Positions 1-8,922 of a DNA stretch of 50,889 bases are shown here, piece by piece. The notes beneath the pieces are model-generated. The model was given only the letters and a program-made list of their open reading frames with translations, made no database searches and was not told the DNA's origin. The position numbers and the translations under genes are program-made. The DNA comes from an uncultured Saprospiraceae bacterium. Lineage in GTDB: Bacteria; Bacteroidota; Bacteroidia; Chitinophagales; Saprospiraceae. The DNA is taken from assembly GCA_937924805.1 (NCBI GenBank), contig CALDTZ010000080.1, forward strand, positions 1-50,889, written 5' to 3'. The stretch's first letter is position 1, and each line of letters begins with the position of its first letter.

Positions 1-185
1 ATTGGTATTTGTCGGATGATACCTCTTTTTTTTTCATTGAACCGAACGTTAAGATCTTCTTCAATGAGACATTTTGCTTCAGCATTTATCGACATTGTTA
101 TATTGTATTCTTCAATGGTATAACCCCCTTGAGCAAACAAGAAAGAGGACATAAGTAAGCAAATAGGAATGAGGTAGCTGCGCAT
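1..185 (-). CDS. DUF2207-domain protein, N-terminal fragment
   Basis: This is the start of a minus-strand gene that runs off the left edge. The ATG at 185 is followed by a clear signal peptide (MRSYLIPICLLMSSFLFAQG). After it comes YTIEEYNITMSINAEAKCLI and then a segment ending KKRGIIRQIP. That pattern, an extracytoplasmic beta-rich start leading to G-I-x-R-x-I-P, is characteristic of DUF2207 (YciQ-like) membrane proteins, in which a periplasmic domain precedes membrane segments and a low-complexity tail. Only 61 codons are visible, so the membrane part cannot be checked and the function of the family is not established. The gene is separated by 52 bases from the next minus-strand gene, whose stop lies at 238, so the two could be co-transcribed. 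Confidence 0.7.
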   Translation of the reverse strand, partial: MRSYLIPICLLMSSFLFAQGGYTIEEYNITMSINAEAKCLIEEDLNVRFNEKKRGIIRQIP

Positions 186-237
186 GGTTTTATTTTGATC
201 TAAAACTATAACGCATCCGATTTATACAAAGTTCTTT

Positions 238-1392
238 TTATTTCATAATCGTTAATCCTTGCTTTATTTGGACGGTTTCTCCATTGTTTAAAAGGATATC
301 TGCAAGAACAAGGTAAGTGCCATTTGGGCATGGGATTCCTTGATAATTGCCGTCCCATCCTGCATCCAGTATTGGATTTATTTCATGTTGATTAAATAAA
401 AGATTTCCCCATCGATCATAGATTTGCATTGTTTTGATTACATCTATAATAAGTGGTCCTTCAATTCTAAATATTCCATTTTGTTCTGACAGTGGGGAGA
501 AAACATTAGGTATAAAAATGGGGACCTCTTTTTTTCCTATAACAAATATTGAATCTGTAACCAAACATCCATCGGAAGTTGTTCCTGAAAGATAATACCA
601 ATTGGCTTCATCTGTTTGTATTTGAGTTTGTGGGCAATCTACACATACGACTCCTTGGCTTGGACTCCATTCAAAAGAAAAAAAACTATTATCATATTGA
701 GTCTCAATTTGACCGGGTGTACCGTAGATTAGAGGAAGGGTGTCAAGTAAAACATTTATTATAGGCATTGTTGGGTCAACCAAATCGGTTGAATCTAAAT
801 AACTACATCCTTTTTCATCTTGTATCAAGATAGTATAATGATCAGCTGGTAGTTGGTTGAATGCTTCGAAGTCTTCAACTAGCAGGTCATTTAAATAATA
901 ATATAATGCACCTTGAAAGGTATCAACATCTAGCAGTTGAATATAACCATCATGAGCATTTGGACAAGTAGGATTTTTGGACGTAATGTTCGTTTCAATT
1001 GAATAAGGTTTTACTTGGTAGGCAGAAGAAGAAGTACACCCATTGAAGTCCGTTGCTGTTACATTAAAGACACCAGGGTTTGATATGGAAATGGATTGTG
1101 TCATGGCTCCTGTTGACCAATGATAAGCGTTAAAATCGTTGACCGAAAGCAAACCGCTAGAGCCAACACAAAGTAACGTGTCATCGTGAAAAGTTATGGG
1201 TAATAGTTCAAAGACATCAATATTATAGCATGTTACCTCTTGACCATTTTCATAAATTAGGGTATCGTTATTAATAATTTGGGACAAAAATGTGTCACCT
1301 GGACATAGAAAAATATTTAAGGTTGTAGTGTCCTGAGCAAAAGTGATCGTAAGACTCCAAAGGAGCAAAAGGCAAGTAAAAATTTCTTTCAT
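238..1392 (-). CDS. T9SS type B (gliding-associated C-terminal domain) surface protein with SprB-type repeat
   Basis: This is a secreted 384-residue protein. The signal peptide covers about residues 1-19 (MKEIFTCLLLLWSLTITFAQ). An Ig-like segment (about 75-125) contains YHWSTGAMTQSISI and the VTATDFNGC motif. Residues about 138-205 look like one SprB repeat: the NPTCPNAHDGYIQL start and the HYTILIQDEKGC end are the usual landmarks. The C-terminus (about 293-384) is a gliding-motility-associated, type B T9SS sorting domain, with FIPNVFSPLSEQNG, MQIYDRWGNLLFNQ, GWDGNYQGIPCPNGTY and a final KQGLTIMK. Type B domains direct export by the type IX system, and the protein is then either surface-bound or released. 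At 384 residues it is short for an SprB-repeat adhesin, with only one or two repeats. Its role as a small adhesin is inference. Confidence 0.85.
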   Translation of the reverse strand: MKEIFTCLLLLWSLTITFAQDTTTLNIFLCPGDTFLSQIINNDTLIYENGQEVTCYNIDVFELLPITFHDDTLLCVGSSGLLSVNDFNAYHWSTGAMTQSISISNPGVFNVTATDFNGCTSSSAYQVKPYSIETNITSKNPTCPNAHDGYIQLLDVDTFQGALYYYLNDLLVEDFEAFNQLPADHYTILIQDEKGCSYLDSTDLVDPTMPIINVLLDTLPLIYGTPGQIETQYDNSFFSFEWSPSQGVVCVDCPQTQIQTDEANWYYLSGTTSDGCLVTDSIFVIGKKEVPIFIPNVFSPLSEQNGIFRIEGPLIIDVIKTMQIYDRWGNLLFNQHEINPILDAGWDGNYQGIPCPNGTYLVLADILLNNGETVQIKQGLTIMK

Positions 1393-1445
1393 TGGCTACA
1401 AATTCTATGCTTAAGTGATTTAGTACGTTAAAAGGTAAATCCATT

Positions 1446-1471
1446 TAGGCCTATTTTTTTAAATAGGCCTA
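1446..1471. other. perfect inverted repeat between two minus-strand genes
   Basis: An 11-base stem (TAGGCCTATTT and its complement) surrounds a 4-T loop in the gap between the stop at 1506 and the next start at 1392. No T-run follows the stem on either strand, so it is not a textbook intrinsic terminator, although it may act as an RNA hairpin that ends or protects the upstream transcript. Confidence 0.5.
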
Positions 1472-1505
1472 TGGATATGCTGCTAAAGCTGCATTGGGAA
1501 ATGTT

Positions 1506-3365
1506 TTAAAATTGAATCATACAGCCGGGATCTACCCAATCACTTGCTAATGTGCTTCCTGTAATATCAACAGATACATCAGATAATTTAGGGCACGAAA
1601 GATGAAATTCTTCAGGAATTAAAGCAAAAGCAATCGATTGATTAACTTCTCCAATATTTAAATTTATACCTACTTCTGTTTGGAGTGGGTTAATAAAATA
1701 TTGATTAGGTAACACTTCAGTTTCTACATCAAGGAAATTATAATCTATATCAAATGATGTAGAAAAAGCATCAGGAAAACTAAGTGCACCATTGCTGTTT
1801 TCTTTTTTGAAAATGATATTATTTCTCATTTGAACAAAATTATAGGTACCTGTAAATATTAATTCATGTCTTCCGAATTCTGATTCTACAGCGTTGTCCA
1901 TGATAGTGTTATGCAGGAAGTATAAATTGGTATTGGAACCGAATATTTTACAAGCAGCTGTTTCATTTGTAGATTCGTTAAAAGAAAAAGAATTATTTAC
2001 CATTCGAATATTTTCAGCATTTTTCATATCAAATCCTTGTGCATTATTGTATAAAAATGAGTTTCTTTCAAAAAATACCGTTGGTGCTGAAATTTCACCT
2101 AACTGGACAATATTATTTTCAATAAAATAGGAACGATACAATTCGAAAACACCTGTTCCAGTTGAGGAAAGTAGGTTGCCCGTTGATTTATTATGGTTAA
2201 TGATGCAATCTTCTATTTTTACATTGCCTGAAAAATCTAGAAGTGCAGAACTTTCTGATTTGACAACATCAAAGTCAAAAATATTTGTGTTTATTAATTC
2301 AAGATCATTGGTGCTTTTTACAGCAAGCATTGGTCTTCCGAGCTGTAAAAGTGTACTGTGAATTTCAGAATTATGCACAATCATAGTACCTCTATTATCT
2401 AAAGCATAAGGCACGTTATTTTGAAAATCGCAATTAAAAACTTGAATATCACCATGGGTTTCATTGTAACAAACACCTTCATCTTCGATGCTAAAATTAT
2501 TTTTAATGGTGCTATCTTTTATTTTTAATTTCGCTCCATCAGTATTGTAAAAAGCAGCACTTCTTGTTGAAGTGTTATTTTCTATAATGCAATTTCTTAT
2601 ATCTAAATTTGCTCCTTGCCCTTGATTGCAAATAGCACCACCATAGGAATCAACCACATCAGGTTCTATCTGTCCTTGATTATTTTTTAATAAACAATCT
2701 TGAATAATCATAGGGCCCGAATTGAATATGGCTCCGCCGAATTCTGCATGACAATTTTGAAATGTACAATTATTAAGGGTTACCTCTCCATTGCTATGAA
2801 TAGCACCACCTGCATGATTATATAATCTAGATCCTGGTGTAAATGATGACCAGTCTTCATATAATATTGGGCCAGTTTCAAAAATGAGATTATTCAAAAC
2901 TACGTTCGATTGATCTGAAATATAGATCAAATGATCTGGTGAATTTCCTTGATTATTTTCAGAAAGTTTAATCGTTGATTCATTTCCATTAATAACGATA
3001 TTTGCTTTTGTTGCAAGGTTTATAGATTCGATATTTAAGCCAGTAAATACTGGTTGACTAAAAACAGTTGGACCTGCTTCTTCGCCATCAGCGATTTCGA
3101 AAGTAGCACTTGTTGGCAATTCCAATATAATCGTTATATCCTCTTCTGAACATAAAGCTTGTGACGCGGTATAAATAGCATCTCTTAAATTACATGGTAT
3201 TCCATCTTCGCAGGTTTTAATATTTGTAACATCACCAACCTCTGTCGTTACATTTATTATCATTGTTTCACAAACAGTGCTTAGGTCTGTTAACCTTTTT
3301 CGGCTTTCATCTGTACAAGCACTGAAAATTATTGTCGTCAAAAAAATAGGAATTAGATATTTCAT
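1506..3365 (-). CDS. lipoprotein with right-handed beta-helix (PMP-like, NLRDAI motif)
   Basis: This 619-residue protein has a lipoprotein signal peptide with Cys17 in the lipobox (IIFSAC). The N-terminal region contains GIPCNLRDAIYTA, a variant of the CSLRDAI motif that opens many bacterial beta-helix or polymorphic-outer-membrane-type surface proteins. From about residue 95 to 560 it is made of short Asn-rich turns such as NNCTFQNCHAEFGGAIFNSG, NCIIENNTS and NNIIFKKENSNG, which is typical of right-handed parallel beta-helices (choice-of-anchor Q or pectate-lyase-like folds). The C-terminus (from about 565) is Cys-containing and does not look like a T9SS sorting domain, which fits anchoring by lipid instead. 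The substrate is unknown; such helices can be polysaccharide lyases, adhesins or structural proteins, and no catalytic residues can be assigned. Confidence 0.75.
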   Translation of the reverse strand: MKYLIPIFLTTIIFSACTDESRKRLTDLSTVCETMIINVTTEVGDVTNIKTCEDGIPCNLRDAIYTASQALCSEEDITIILELPTSATFEIADGEEAGPTVFSQPVFTGLNIESINLATKANIVINGNESTIKLSENNQGNSPDHLIYISDQSNVVLNNLIFETGPILYEDWSSFTPGSRLYNHAGGAIHSNGEVTLNNCTFQNCHAEFGGAIFNSGPMIIQDCLLKNNQGQIEPDVVDSYGGAICNQGQGANLDIRNCIIENNTSTRSAAFYNTDGAKLKIKDSTIKNNFSIEDEGVCYNETHGDIQVFNCDFQNNVPYALDNRGTMIVHNSEIHSTLLQLGRPMLAVKSTNDLELINTNIFDFDVVKSESSALLDFSGNVKIEDCIINHNKSTGNLLSSTGTGVFELYRSYFIENNIVQLGEISAPTVFFERNSFLYNNAQGFDMKNAENIRMVNNSFSFNESTNETAACKIFGSNTNLYFLHNTIMDNAVESEFGRHELIFTGTYNFVQMRNNIIFKKENSNGALSFPDAFSTSFDIDYNFLDVETEVLPNQYFINPLQTEVGINLNIGEVNQSIAFALIPEEFHLSCPKLSDVSVDITGSTLASDWVDPGCMIQF

Positions 3366-3435
3366 AAATGTATTGTTTAGTAAGATGTACGTTTCGGTAA
3401 GTAGAAGTAAATGGGAATCGAGTATTTTTTATATT

Positions 3436-3464
3436 AAAAAACCCCTCTGTTTTCACAGAAGGGT
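3436..3464 (-). terminator. intrinsic terminator downstream of the S8 peptidase operon
   Basis: Read on the minus strand, ACCCTTCTGT and ACAGAGGGGT form a stem with one mismatch and a GAAA loop, followed by a T-run. It lies 38 bases past the S8 peptidase stop (3502) and before the next gene's start (3365), so it separates the two transcription units. Confidence 0.75.
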
Positions 3465-3501
3465 CACTGACTTATAGTTAGAAAATCTTTACTACTAACT
3501 A

Positions 3502-5292
3502 TTATTTTATAACTGTATTTTCATGAAAAGACTTGTAAACCATTCTCCATCTTATGATATGTCCTACATCCTCTTGTTCTTCTTCAGTGTAGTTTTCTCC
3601 AAGAAAAATTACATTTGATCCTAGGGGTGCAAAATTATCTGCTTGCCATATATCATTCCAAGGCAAACTGCCTAAACCAAGGGTGTTGTTACTAAACTTT
3701 GTTGCATATTCATTATTAGCATCATAATCATAAAGATTGATTCCTCCATAACCATATTGATTATCTGCTCCGTTATCTCCCCAATCTTTTACGAGTTCTG
3801 CTTTTCGATAGATGATATCAAGTAATCCTTTTGCTGAATAAAAAGAATGAGCTGACCAAAAAGCTATTGCAGCGCCTGCTGCATTAGGTGTTGCACAGCT
3901 CGTGCCTCCAAATGGACCGCCATCGACAAACGTTGTTGTGAAAGTAGGAGATACAATATGAGGCGCTTGATTTCCGCTATTTGTAGGACCTTCACTACTA
4001 TAATCTGCAGGGATTGCATCATCCCAATGAAATTCGTCCCAAAAAACAGCACCTACAATTACTGTCAAATTATCAGATACATTTTGGGTTGTAGATCCTG
4101 AAGTTATATTATGTTCAGGAAAACAAGAACATCCATTTGAAATTACGAATAATTCAAAATCAGGATAGGCCCCTTGACCTCCACTTACTTCAATTTCGTA
4201 CACTTTATCAGTACTTGTATTATTGGTAAACTCAATAAGTTCGGTATTGTCACTTTGTGTCGATGAAGCTACGTCATCGTTACTAAGGGGGTCGACCAGG
4301 TATAATTCATAATCATCCCATTCCGATTCCCAAGTCATAACTATCGAAACTGAAGAACCAGCTTCTATGGTGATATCATTTCCTTCATCATTACCAAACC
4401 ACTCGTGAATACCGTTTGAAAAAGCATCGGCATATTCGCCTTCCCAATGTCTTAGTCTAGCATTACCTGCAGAAAGAAAGACAATGATATCTTGGTCATT
4501 CGCTTCTTTTACAGCTTCGGCTACAATTCCTGTATTATCAAAATGACCATCACCAAAAAAGGAAAGTGAAACAGAGATTACATCAACATTGCTTTGTATA
4601 CAATAATCAATAGCATCAACAAAATCGAATCTGTCACTGATTTTAATAATAAGGTAATCTGCTTCTGGTGCATGATCATAAATGGTCTCTACACAAGATG
4701 TTCCATGCGTCTCAGTGGTTAAATCATTTGGAGATAAGTCAAGGACTTCAATTTGATCACTTGGAGGAGCAAAACCAGCATTTTGAGAAAGAGGGTAGTT
4801 TTGAAATCCTAGGTCGATAACGGCAATTTTTTTTCCATTGCCACCAACACCAGAAACATTATATGTATCAGAATTTATAGTAGCTGGTCCTTGATTTGAA
4901 GATTTAGGTCGCTTGACTGATTTAAGCATATAACCATCTGGAATTATTTCTATTAGACGGCCAATGTCATCCGGATTTGTATAGAAGCTTGCTACGTTTT
5001 TGTGGCATTTCAAAATCGAAATTCCAAGATTTTTTTCAACTTGTTCTTTGTCAATTAATAAGTGTGTATCCTCAGTCATTCCTCTTTGGATATATACTTT
5101 TATTAAACCCTCCTCATTAATAATATAATTAGGATTGTTTAAAATCGCTGATCGTTGATTTTTTTGTTCATACAGAGTATATAAGTCAGAACCTATGTTT
5201 TTAGGTGACTTTTTTACAATTCTTTTTGACTGACTATTGCCTATTACAGAACCAAGTACTATAAAGCAAAAGATATAAATTAAATTTTTCAT
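3502..5292 (-). CDS. secreted S8 (subtilisin-like) serine peptidase with an insert in the catalytic domain
   Basis: The product has 596 residues when started at the ATG at 5292, which gives a good signal peptide (MKNLIYIFCFIVLGSVIGNSQ) and a 22-base gap from the previous gene. An in-frame ATG at 5331 would overlap that gene and bury the signal peptide. The subtilisin triad is visible: Asp160 in AVIDLG, His196 in ETHGTSCVE and Ser465 in FGGTSCATP, with oxyanion Asn277 in FLSAGN. Residues about 30-145 form an N-terminal region that could be a propeptide. The His-to-Ser distance (269) is longer than usual because about 110 residues are inserted after Asn277; the insert (from GNDITIEAGSSVSIVMTWES to about FELFVISNG) looks like a pre-peptidase (PPC-like) beta-sandwich. 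No T9SS sorting domain ends the protein, so it may stay periplasmic or be released by another route. It is the last gene of an operon with a fibre-like protein and a T9SS protein. Confidence 0.9.
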   Translation of the reverse strand: MKNLIYIFCFIVLGSVIGNSQSKRIVKKSPKNIGSDLYTLYEQKNQRSAILNNPNYIINEEGLIKVYIQRGMTEDTHLLIDKEQVEKNLGISILKCHKNVASFYTNPDDIGRLIEIIPDGYMLKSVKRPKSSNQGPATINSDTYNVSGVGGNGKKIAVIDLGFQNYPLSQNAGFAPPSDQIEVLDLSPNDLTTETHGTSCVETIYDHAPEADYLIIKISDRFDFVDAIDYCIQSNVDVISVSLSFFGDGHFDNTGIVAEAVKEANDQDIIVFLSAGNARLRHWEGEYADAFSNGIHEWFGNDEGNDITIEAGSSVSIVMTWESEWDDYELYLVDPLSNDDVASSTQSDNTELIEFTNNTSTDKVYEIEVSGGQGAYPDFELFVISNGCSCFPEHNITSGSTTQNVSDNLTVIVGAVFWDEFHWDDAIPADYSSEGPTNSGNQAPHIVSPTFTTTFVDGGPFGGTSCATPNAAGAAIAFWSAHSFYSAKGLLDIIYRKAELVKDWGDNGADNQYGYGGINLYDYDANNEYATKFSNNTLGLGSLPWNDIWQADNFAPLGSNVIFLGENYTEEEQEDVGHIIRWRMVYKSFHENTVIK

Positions 5293-5314
5293 GTCTTGAA
5301 TGTTATTTTGTGAT

Positions 5315-8155
5315 CTACTGTAGATTGACAAGTACTAATACATATCCTTTACCTGATTCTAATGAAGTCATTGCTTTTCCAATCGAAGCACCACTTCTTT
5401 TCTCTTTATCTGTTGCTTTCATCGCATAGCCAGGTGTAGATGAACTAGTAAGTATATCTCCAATATTAATTGGTCCTTTACTTGCATCTGCATATACATA
5501 TACTCTGCCAGTAAGAGCAATGGGATACTGACCATCAGCAATCGTTCCTTTTTGTCCCATATGCATTCCTACATTTACGCCATTTGCACCGGAAATAATT
5601 CCTGCAACTTTTGAGTCATATGATTGATCTGCAATCATCAATTTACCCTCGTTATTAGGATCAATCGATACAACCATACCTGCTAGAGGTTTATTATTAC
5701 CTACTTTTGAAACATCAAAATATTCTGCTAAATCTGAGCCACCTCTTATTTCAAGTTCATCCGTAATGATTCGTCCTTTATCCGATCCATTATAATTAGA
5801 AATTAATTGTATTGTAGCTATATCTCCTTTTGGTCTTAATTCGATGAGTCCATATGCTTGACTAGAAATATTTACCGTTGTTCCAGGTGTTCCAACTACA
5901 TCTGTCATCAAAATATTTACAGGTGTAATTTCCATTGAATTTGTACCATTCATATTGAATGTTAATTGACTATTACTGTAATTTGCTGTTAGCGGATTAC
6001 CGAAAAAAGTCGAATTGAATTGTAAATTGTTTGGACTAAAAACACCATCCAACAACCCATTATACATCGTGATATTATCTTTTGTAATGATTGCATCACT
6101 ATCTCCATTGCTACTATGGAAATGTAAAGCATCTGGAGTTAAATGCATAGCATTATTATATTCATCACCAACAAACACATCATTTGGATAAAAAATACCA
6201 CCTTCATCGGCTGTAGACCAAAACGTTGAACCTCCACTACTTGATAGGTGACTAAAATCTATTTGTTGTATAACATCACTCTCTGGTGCTGATACTTCGA
6301 GTATATTATCTTCGGTAAGGAAAAAGCCTTGCAATTCATTTTCAGGATTGGTATCAACCAATACAGATCCACCGCCATCTGAAAGGGATAGCATATGATT
6401 TGTTGTTGATAATGTTTGAATCTCGTTCGTGGCATCTGTGTCTACAAATACAAATCCACCTCCGTTTGATAATTCAATGGTTTCAGTCGTTTGTGATAAT
6501 GTTTGAATCTCGTTTGTTGCATCTGTATCGACAATGACTGTTCCCCCACCATTTGATAATTCTATCGTTTCTCCAGTTTGTGATAACGTTTGAATTTCAT
6601 TTGTAGCATCGGCATCATCATCAATAGTCCCGTCTTGAATCACAGCTAAGTCAACCATATTTCCATCTTCAATCGAAAGCGTCGTTCCAGAAATGGAAAT
6701 GGTTTGATCATCAGTACCTGTCATACCTCCGTCAACATCTTTGAGGTTACTAAGATCAATTTGGCCGCCATCTGATAAGGTAACCATATAGGTTGTAGGA
6801 TCATAAGTTATGGATTGTAATTCATTTGTTTGATCTTTATCATTATCTATACTGCCCAATGAAATTCCAGCTTTATCACCTGAGATATAAAGTCGATTTG
6901 TCATTTCATCATATTCTAAATATTGAAGCTCGTTGCTTGGATCTGTATCCGCATCAAATGCTCCTAAAAAAATACCTTCATCATTATCACTTAGGTAAAG
7001 TGTATTGGTTTCAGGGTCAAAAGTTAAATTTTGAATTTCGTTTGTAGGATCTGCATCTGCATCGGTACCACCTGTCGGAATGGTTACAGAGCCACCACCA
7101 TTTGTAAGTGTAAGTTCATTTGTTTCATTGTCAAATGTTAAGTTTTGAATTTCATTGGTTGGATCTGCATCTGCATCATCACCACCGCCAAGAGGAATGG
7201 TTACTGCTCCACCACCATTTGAAAGCGATAAAACAGTACCGTCATAATTTAGTTCTTGAATTTCGTTTGACGGATCAAAATCTGCATCAGGAGGCCCTAA
7301 ATATACTCCATTGGGAGACCCTGTAATATGTATGCTATTCGTTTCAGGATCTAAAAATAAATCTTGAATTTCATTGGTTGGATCTGCATCTGCATCACTA
7401 CCACCACCCATTGGAAGGGTAATTTTATTACCTTCAGAAATTTCTAATTCATTTGTAAATTCATTATAACTAATAAATTGAATTTCATTGGCAGGGTCAG
7501 CATCAGCATCAGTAAAACCATCTTGGATAACACCTAAATTTACGGAGTTTCCATCTTCTATCATCAATGTAGTCCCATCTAATGATATGTTTTGATTGTC
7601 GGTTCCGCCACCACCTACTAAACTGCTTAAGTTTACAACATTCCCATCAGATATTCTCAGCTCATTGGCATTTGGATCAAACGTTAAATTTTGTATTTCA
7701 TTCGATGGATCCGCATCCGCATCATCATTAAATTCTACAGAAGTAGCATGCATTGCATAAGGAACTCTTAAGAGTGGGGCAGTACCCATTGGTTGATAAT
7801 CAATTCCATCGGTGACATCTGTATCGAGTTCAATTCGAATGGAATGGTCACTGAGACCCCAATCGATTTCGTCTAATTCATTTGCAGATCCGCCATCAAA
7901 ATCTCCAAATCCAACGTTAAGAGAGAAAACTCCAGACTTGTTTGTAGGCACAGAGTTATGGGTTTCAGCATATACTTCTGCAATTCCATTTTCTAAAATA
8001 GAGATTCTAAGCGCGACTTCTCCATTTTGGATAATATCTCCATCTGAATCTCTAGCAACTGCTTGATATTTAAATGCGTTATTGGATTGAGAAAATAAGG
8101 CAAAACTTAGGCTTGTCAAAAAACAAATTAGGGATAATTGTATAATATTTTTCAT
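5315..8155 (-). CDS. tail-fibre-like Asp-rich repeat protein
   Basis: This 946-residue protein has a signal peptide (about residues 1-22, ending SFALFSQS). Residues 25-140 form a domain common in Bacteroidota exported fibre-like proteins, with FKYQAVARDSDGDIIQ near its start and VPYAMHATSV near its end. Residues about 143-630 hold about twelve repeats built on DADADPTNEIQNLTFD followed by a short beta-strand and a Gly-rich turn; DGTTLMIEDGNSVNLGVIQD-type units are interspersed. Residues about 640-790 resemble phage tail-fibre shaft sequence. Residues about 800-946 (GSDLAEYFDVSK, GMVVSIDPNNEGKL, VAGIISGANGVN, TGRVYVYADAS, GKAMTSLESGKGYVLVLVNLQ) match the C-terminal domain often found on such fibre proteins. 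There is no T9SS sorting domain. The Asp-rich repeats may bind calcium. I cannot assign a function: adhesin, fibre or recognition module are all possible. It sits 21 and 22 bases from its operon neighbours. Confidence 0.75.
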   Translation of the reverse strand: MKNIIQLSLICFLTSLSFALFSQSNNAFKYQAVARDSDGDIIQNGEVALRISILENGIAEVYAETHNSVPTNKSGVFSLNVGFGDFDGGSANELDEIDWGLSDHSIRIELDTDVTDGIDYQPMGTAPLLRVPYAMHATSVEFNDDADADPSNEIQNLTFDPNANELRISDGNVVNLSSLVGGGGTDNQNISLDGTTLMIEDGNSVNLGVIQDGFTDADADPANEIQFISYNEFTNELEISEGNKITLPMGGGSDADADPTNEIQDLFLDPETNSIHITGSPNGVYLGPPDADFDPSNEIQELNYDGTVLSLSNGGGAVTIPLGGGDDADADPTNEIQNLTFDNETNELTLTNGGGSVTIPTGGTDADADPTNEIQNLTFDPETNTLYLSDNDEGIFLGAFDADTDPSNELQYLEYDEMTNRLYISGDKAGISLGSIDNDKDQTNELQSITYDPTTYMVTLSDGGQIDLSNLKDVDGGMTGTDDQTISISGTTLSIEDGNMVDLAVIQDGTIDDDADATNEIQTLSQTGETIELSNGGGTVIVDTDATNEIQTLSQTTETIELSNGGGFVFVDTDATNEIQTLSTTNHMLSLSDGGGSVLVDTNPENELQGFFLTEDNILEVSAPESDVIQQIDFSHLSSSGGSTFWSTADEGGIFYPNDVFVGDEYNNAMHLTPDALHFHSSNGDSDAIITKDNITMYNGLLDGVFSPNNLQFNSTFFGNPLTANYSNSQLTFNMNGTNSMEITPVNILMTDVVGTPGTTVNISSQAYGLIELRPKGDIATIQLISNYNGSDKGRIITDELEIRGGSDLAEYFDVSKVGNNKPLAGMVVSIDPNNEGKLMIADQSYDSKVAGIISGANGVNVGMHMGQKGTIADGQYPIALTGRVYVYADASKGPINIGDILTSSSTPGYAMKATDKEKRSGASIGKAMTSLESGKGYVLVLVNLQ
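6266..7729 (-). repeat. coding tandem repeats (about 12 units, 30-40 codons each)
   Basis: This is the repeat tract of the fibre-like protein. Each unit starts with an Asp-rich segment (D-A-D-A-D-P/A-x-N-E-I/L-Q) and continues with a hydrophobic strand and a Gly-rich or Ser-Asp-Gly turn. The first units are about 36-40 residues long; the last four shorten to about 30 and lose the second DAD pair (DTDATNEIQTLS). The opposite strand carries several open frames here that are by-products of the repeats. Confidence 0.85.
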
Positions 8156-8176
8156 GATGTAATTTTTGATAGGTAG

Positions 8177-8674
8177 TTAATCGATTTTAGTAAATTGTTG
8201 ATTCAGGATTTCTTTTTCTAGTTGTACTCTTATAATGTATTGGCCAGCTGGCATTGAATTGATTGGCATTATTTGTTGATCATTGTTTTCACCTATTTGA
8301 TCCATGATTAAAGCACCATGGATGTTGAAAATGTAAATTTGCTTGATAGTTCCATTTTGACTGACGATGTTCAATTTGTCAGTTGCTGGATTTGGAAAAA
8401 CCATGAGCTGTTCATCTAATGGAACTTCATCAATATTTGTAAATCCACAACCGCTGATTTCAAAAGTTTGGTTAAAGCCTTGCGTTAAAAAGCAATCATC
8501 AAACGTTTCCGTCACCGTTTCCCCAAGGGTCCACTCGATGCTTCCGATCGAAGGGTTAACAGATGTGGCACCTTGACTGGCAACAACACTACGGTCGATA
8601 GACTGGGCGTTAAGGGCATAAAAACAAAAGAAGAGTAGATAACTTGTTAGTCGAATGGATCTATTCATTTTCAT
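8177..8674 (-). CDS. small secreted protein with T9SS type A sorting domain
   Basis: From the ATG at 8674 the product is 165 residues; a TTG two codons upstream and an ATG two codons downstream are other possible starts. A signal peptide ends near YALNAQS. The middle (about 25-85) contains SIGSIEWTLGETVTETF, a phrase often found just before sorting domains in Bacteroidota secreted proteins, and LTQGFNQT. Residues about 87-165 are a T9SS type A sorting domain: LMVFPNPATDKLNIVS, IKQIYIFNIHGALI, and PAGQYIIRVQLEKE before the terminal QFTKID. So almost the whole mature protein is the segment preceding the sorting domain plus the domain itself, with no separate enzymatic or binding domain. It is the first gene of the operon with the fibre-like protein and the S8 peptidase, which suggests a surface component of that system. 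Confidence 0.8.
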   Translation of the reverse strand: MKMNRSIRLTSYLLFFCFYALNAQSIDRSVVASQGATSVNPSIGSIEWTLGETVTETFDDCFLTQGFNQTFEISGCGFTNIDEVPLDEQLMVFPNPATDKLNIVSQNGTIKQIYIFNIHGALIMDQIGENNDQQIMPINSMPAGQYIIRVQLEKEILNQQFTKID

Positions 8675-8777
8675 CAGCAATATTTTTAATGATTAAATGT
8701 GATTACAATAGGAAGTACTATAGTAATTGAATAGGTAAATGAAAATTCACATTCTTTTTTAAATCGATAAGTCCAAT

Positions 8778-8811
8778 AAAAAAGTCTTTCCATAATTGGA
8801 AAGACTTTTTT
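8778..8811 (-). terminator. strong intrinsic terminator downstream of the CHAT gene
   Basis: A perfect 14-base stem (AAAAAAGTCTTTCC and its complement) with a 6-base loop ends in a T-run on the minus strand. It lies 112 bases after the CHAT gene stop and about 100 bases before the next gene's start, so the CHAT gene and the T9SS/fibre/S8 operon should be separate transcripts. Confidence 0.85.
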
Positions 8812-8922
8812 AAGAAAACGGCTACTAACTATGATCCTAGTTTATGATGTAATCATGTGTGTTTTGCTATTTATTAAATAGATTTAAAAGATTAAAAAGG
8901 GTACGACTTTTAATTTTATGTA

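Noticed and set aside
6826..7326. Several plus-strand open frames with His/Leu-rich translations opposite the fibre-like gene
   Set aside because: They are by-products of the antiparallel reading of the Asp-rich repeats; no start context or domain, and the minus-strand gene is continuous.
6266..7729. Regular repeats considered as a CRISPR-like array
   Set aside because: The repeats are in-frame protein repeats of variable length (about 90-120 bases) with no constant repeat/spacer structure and no Cas genes nearby.
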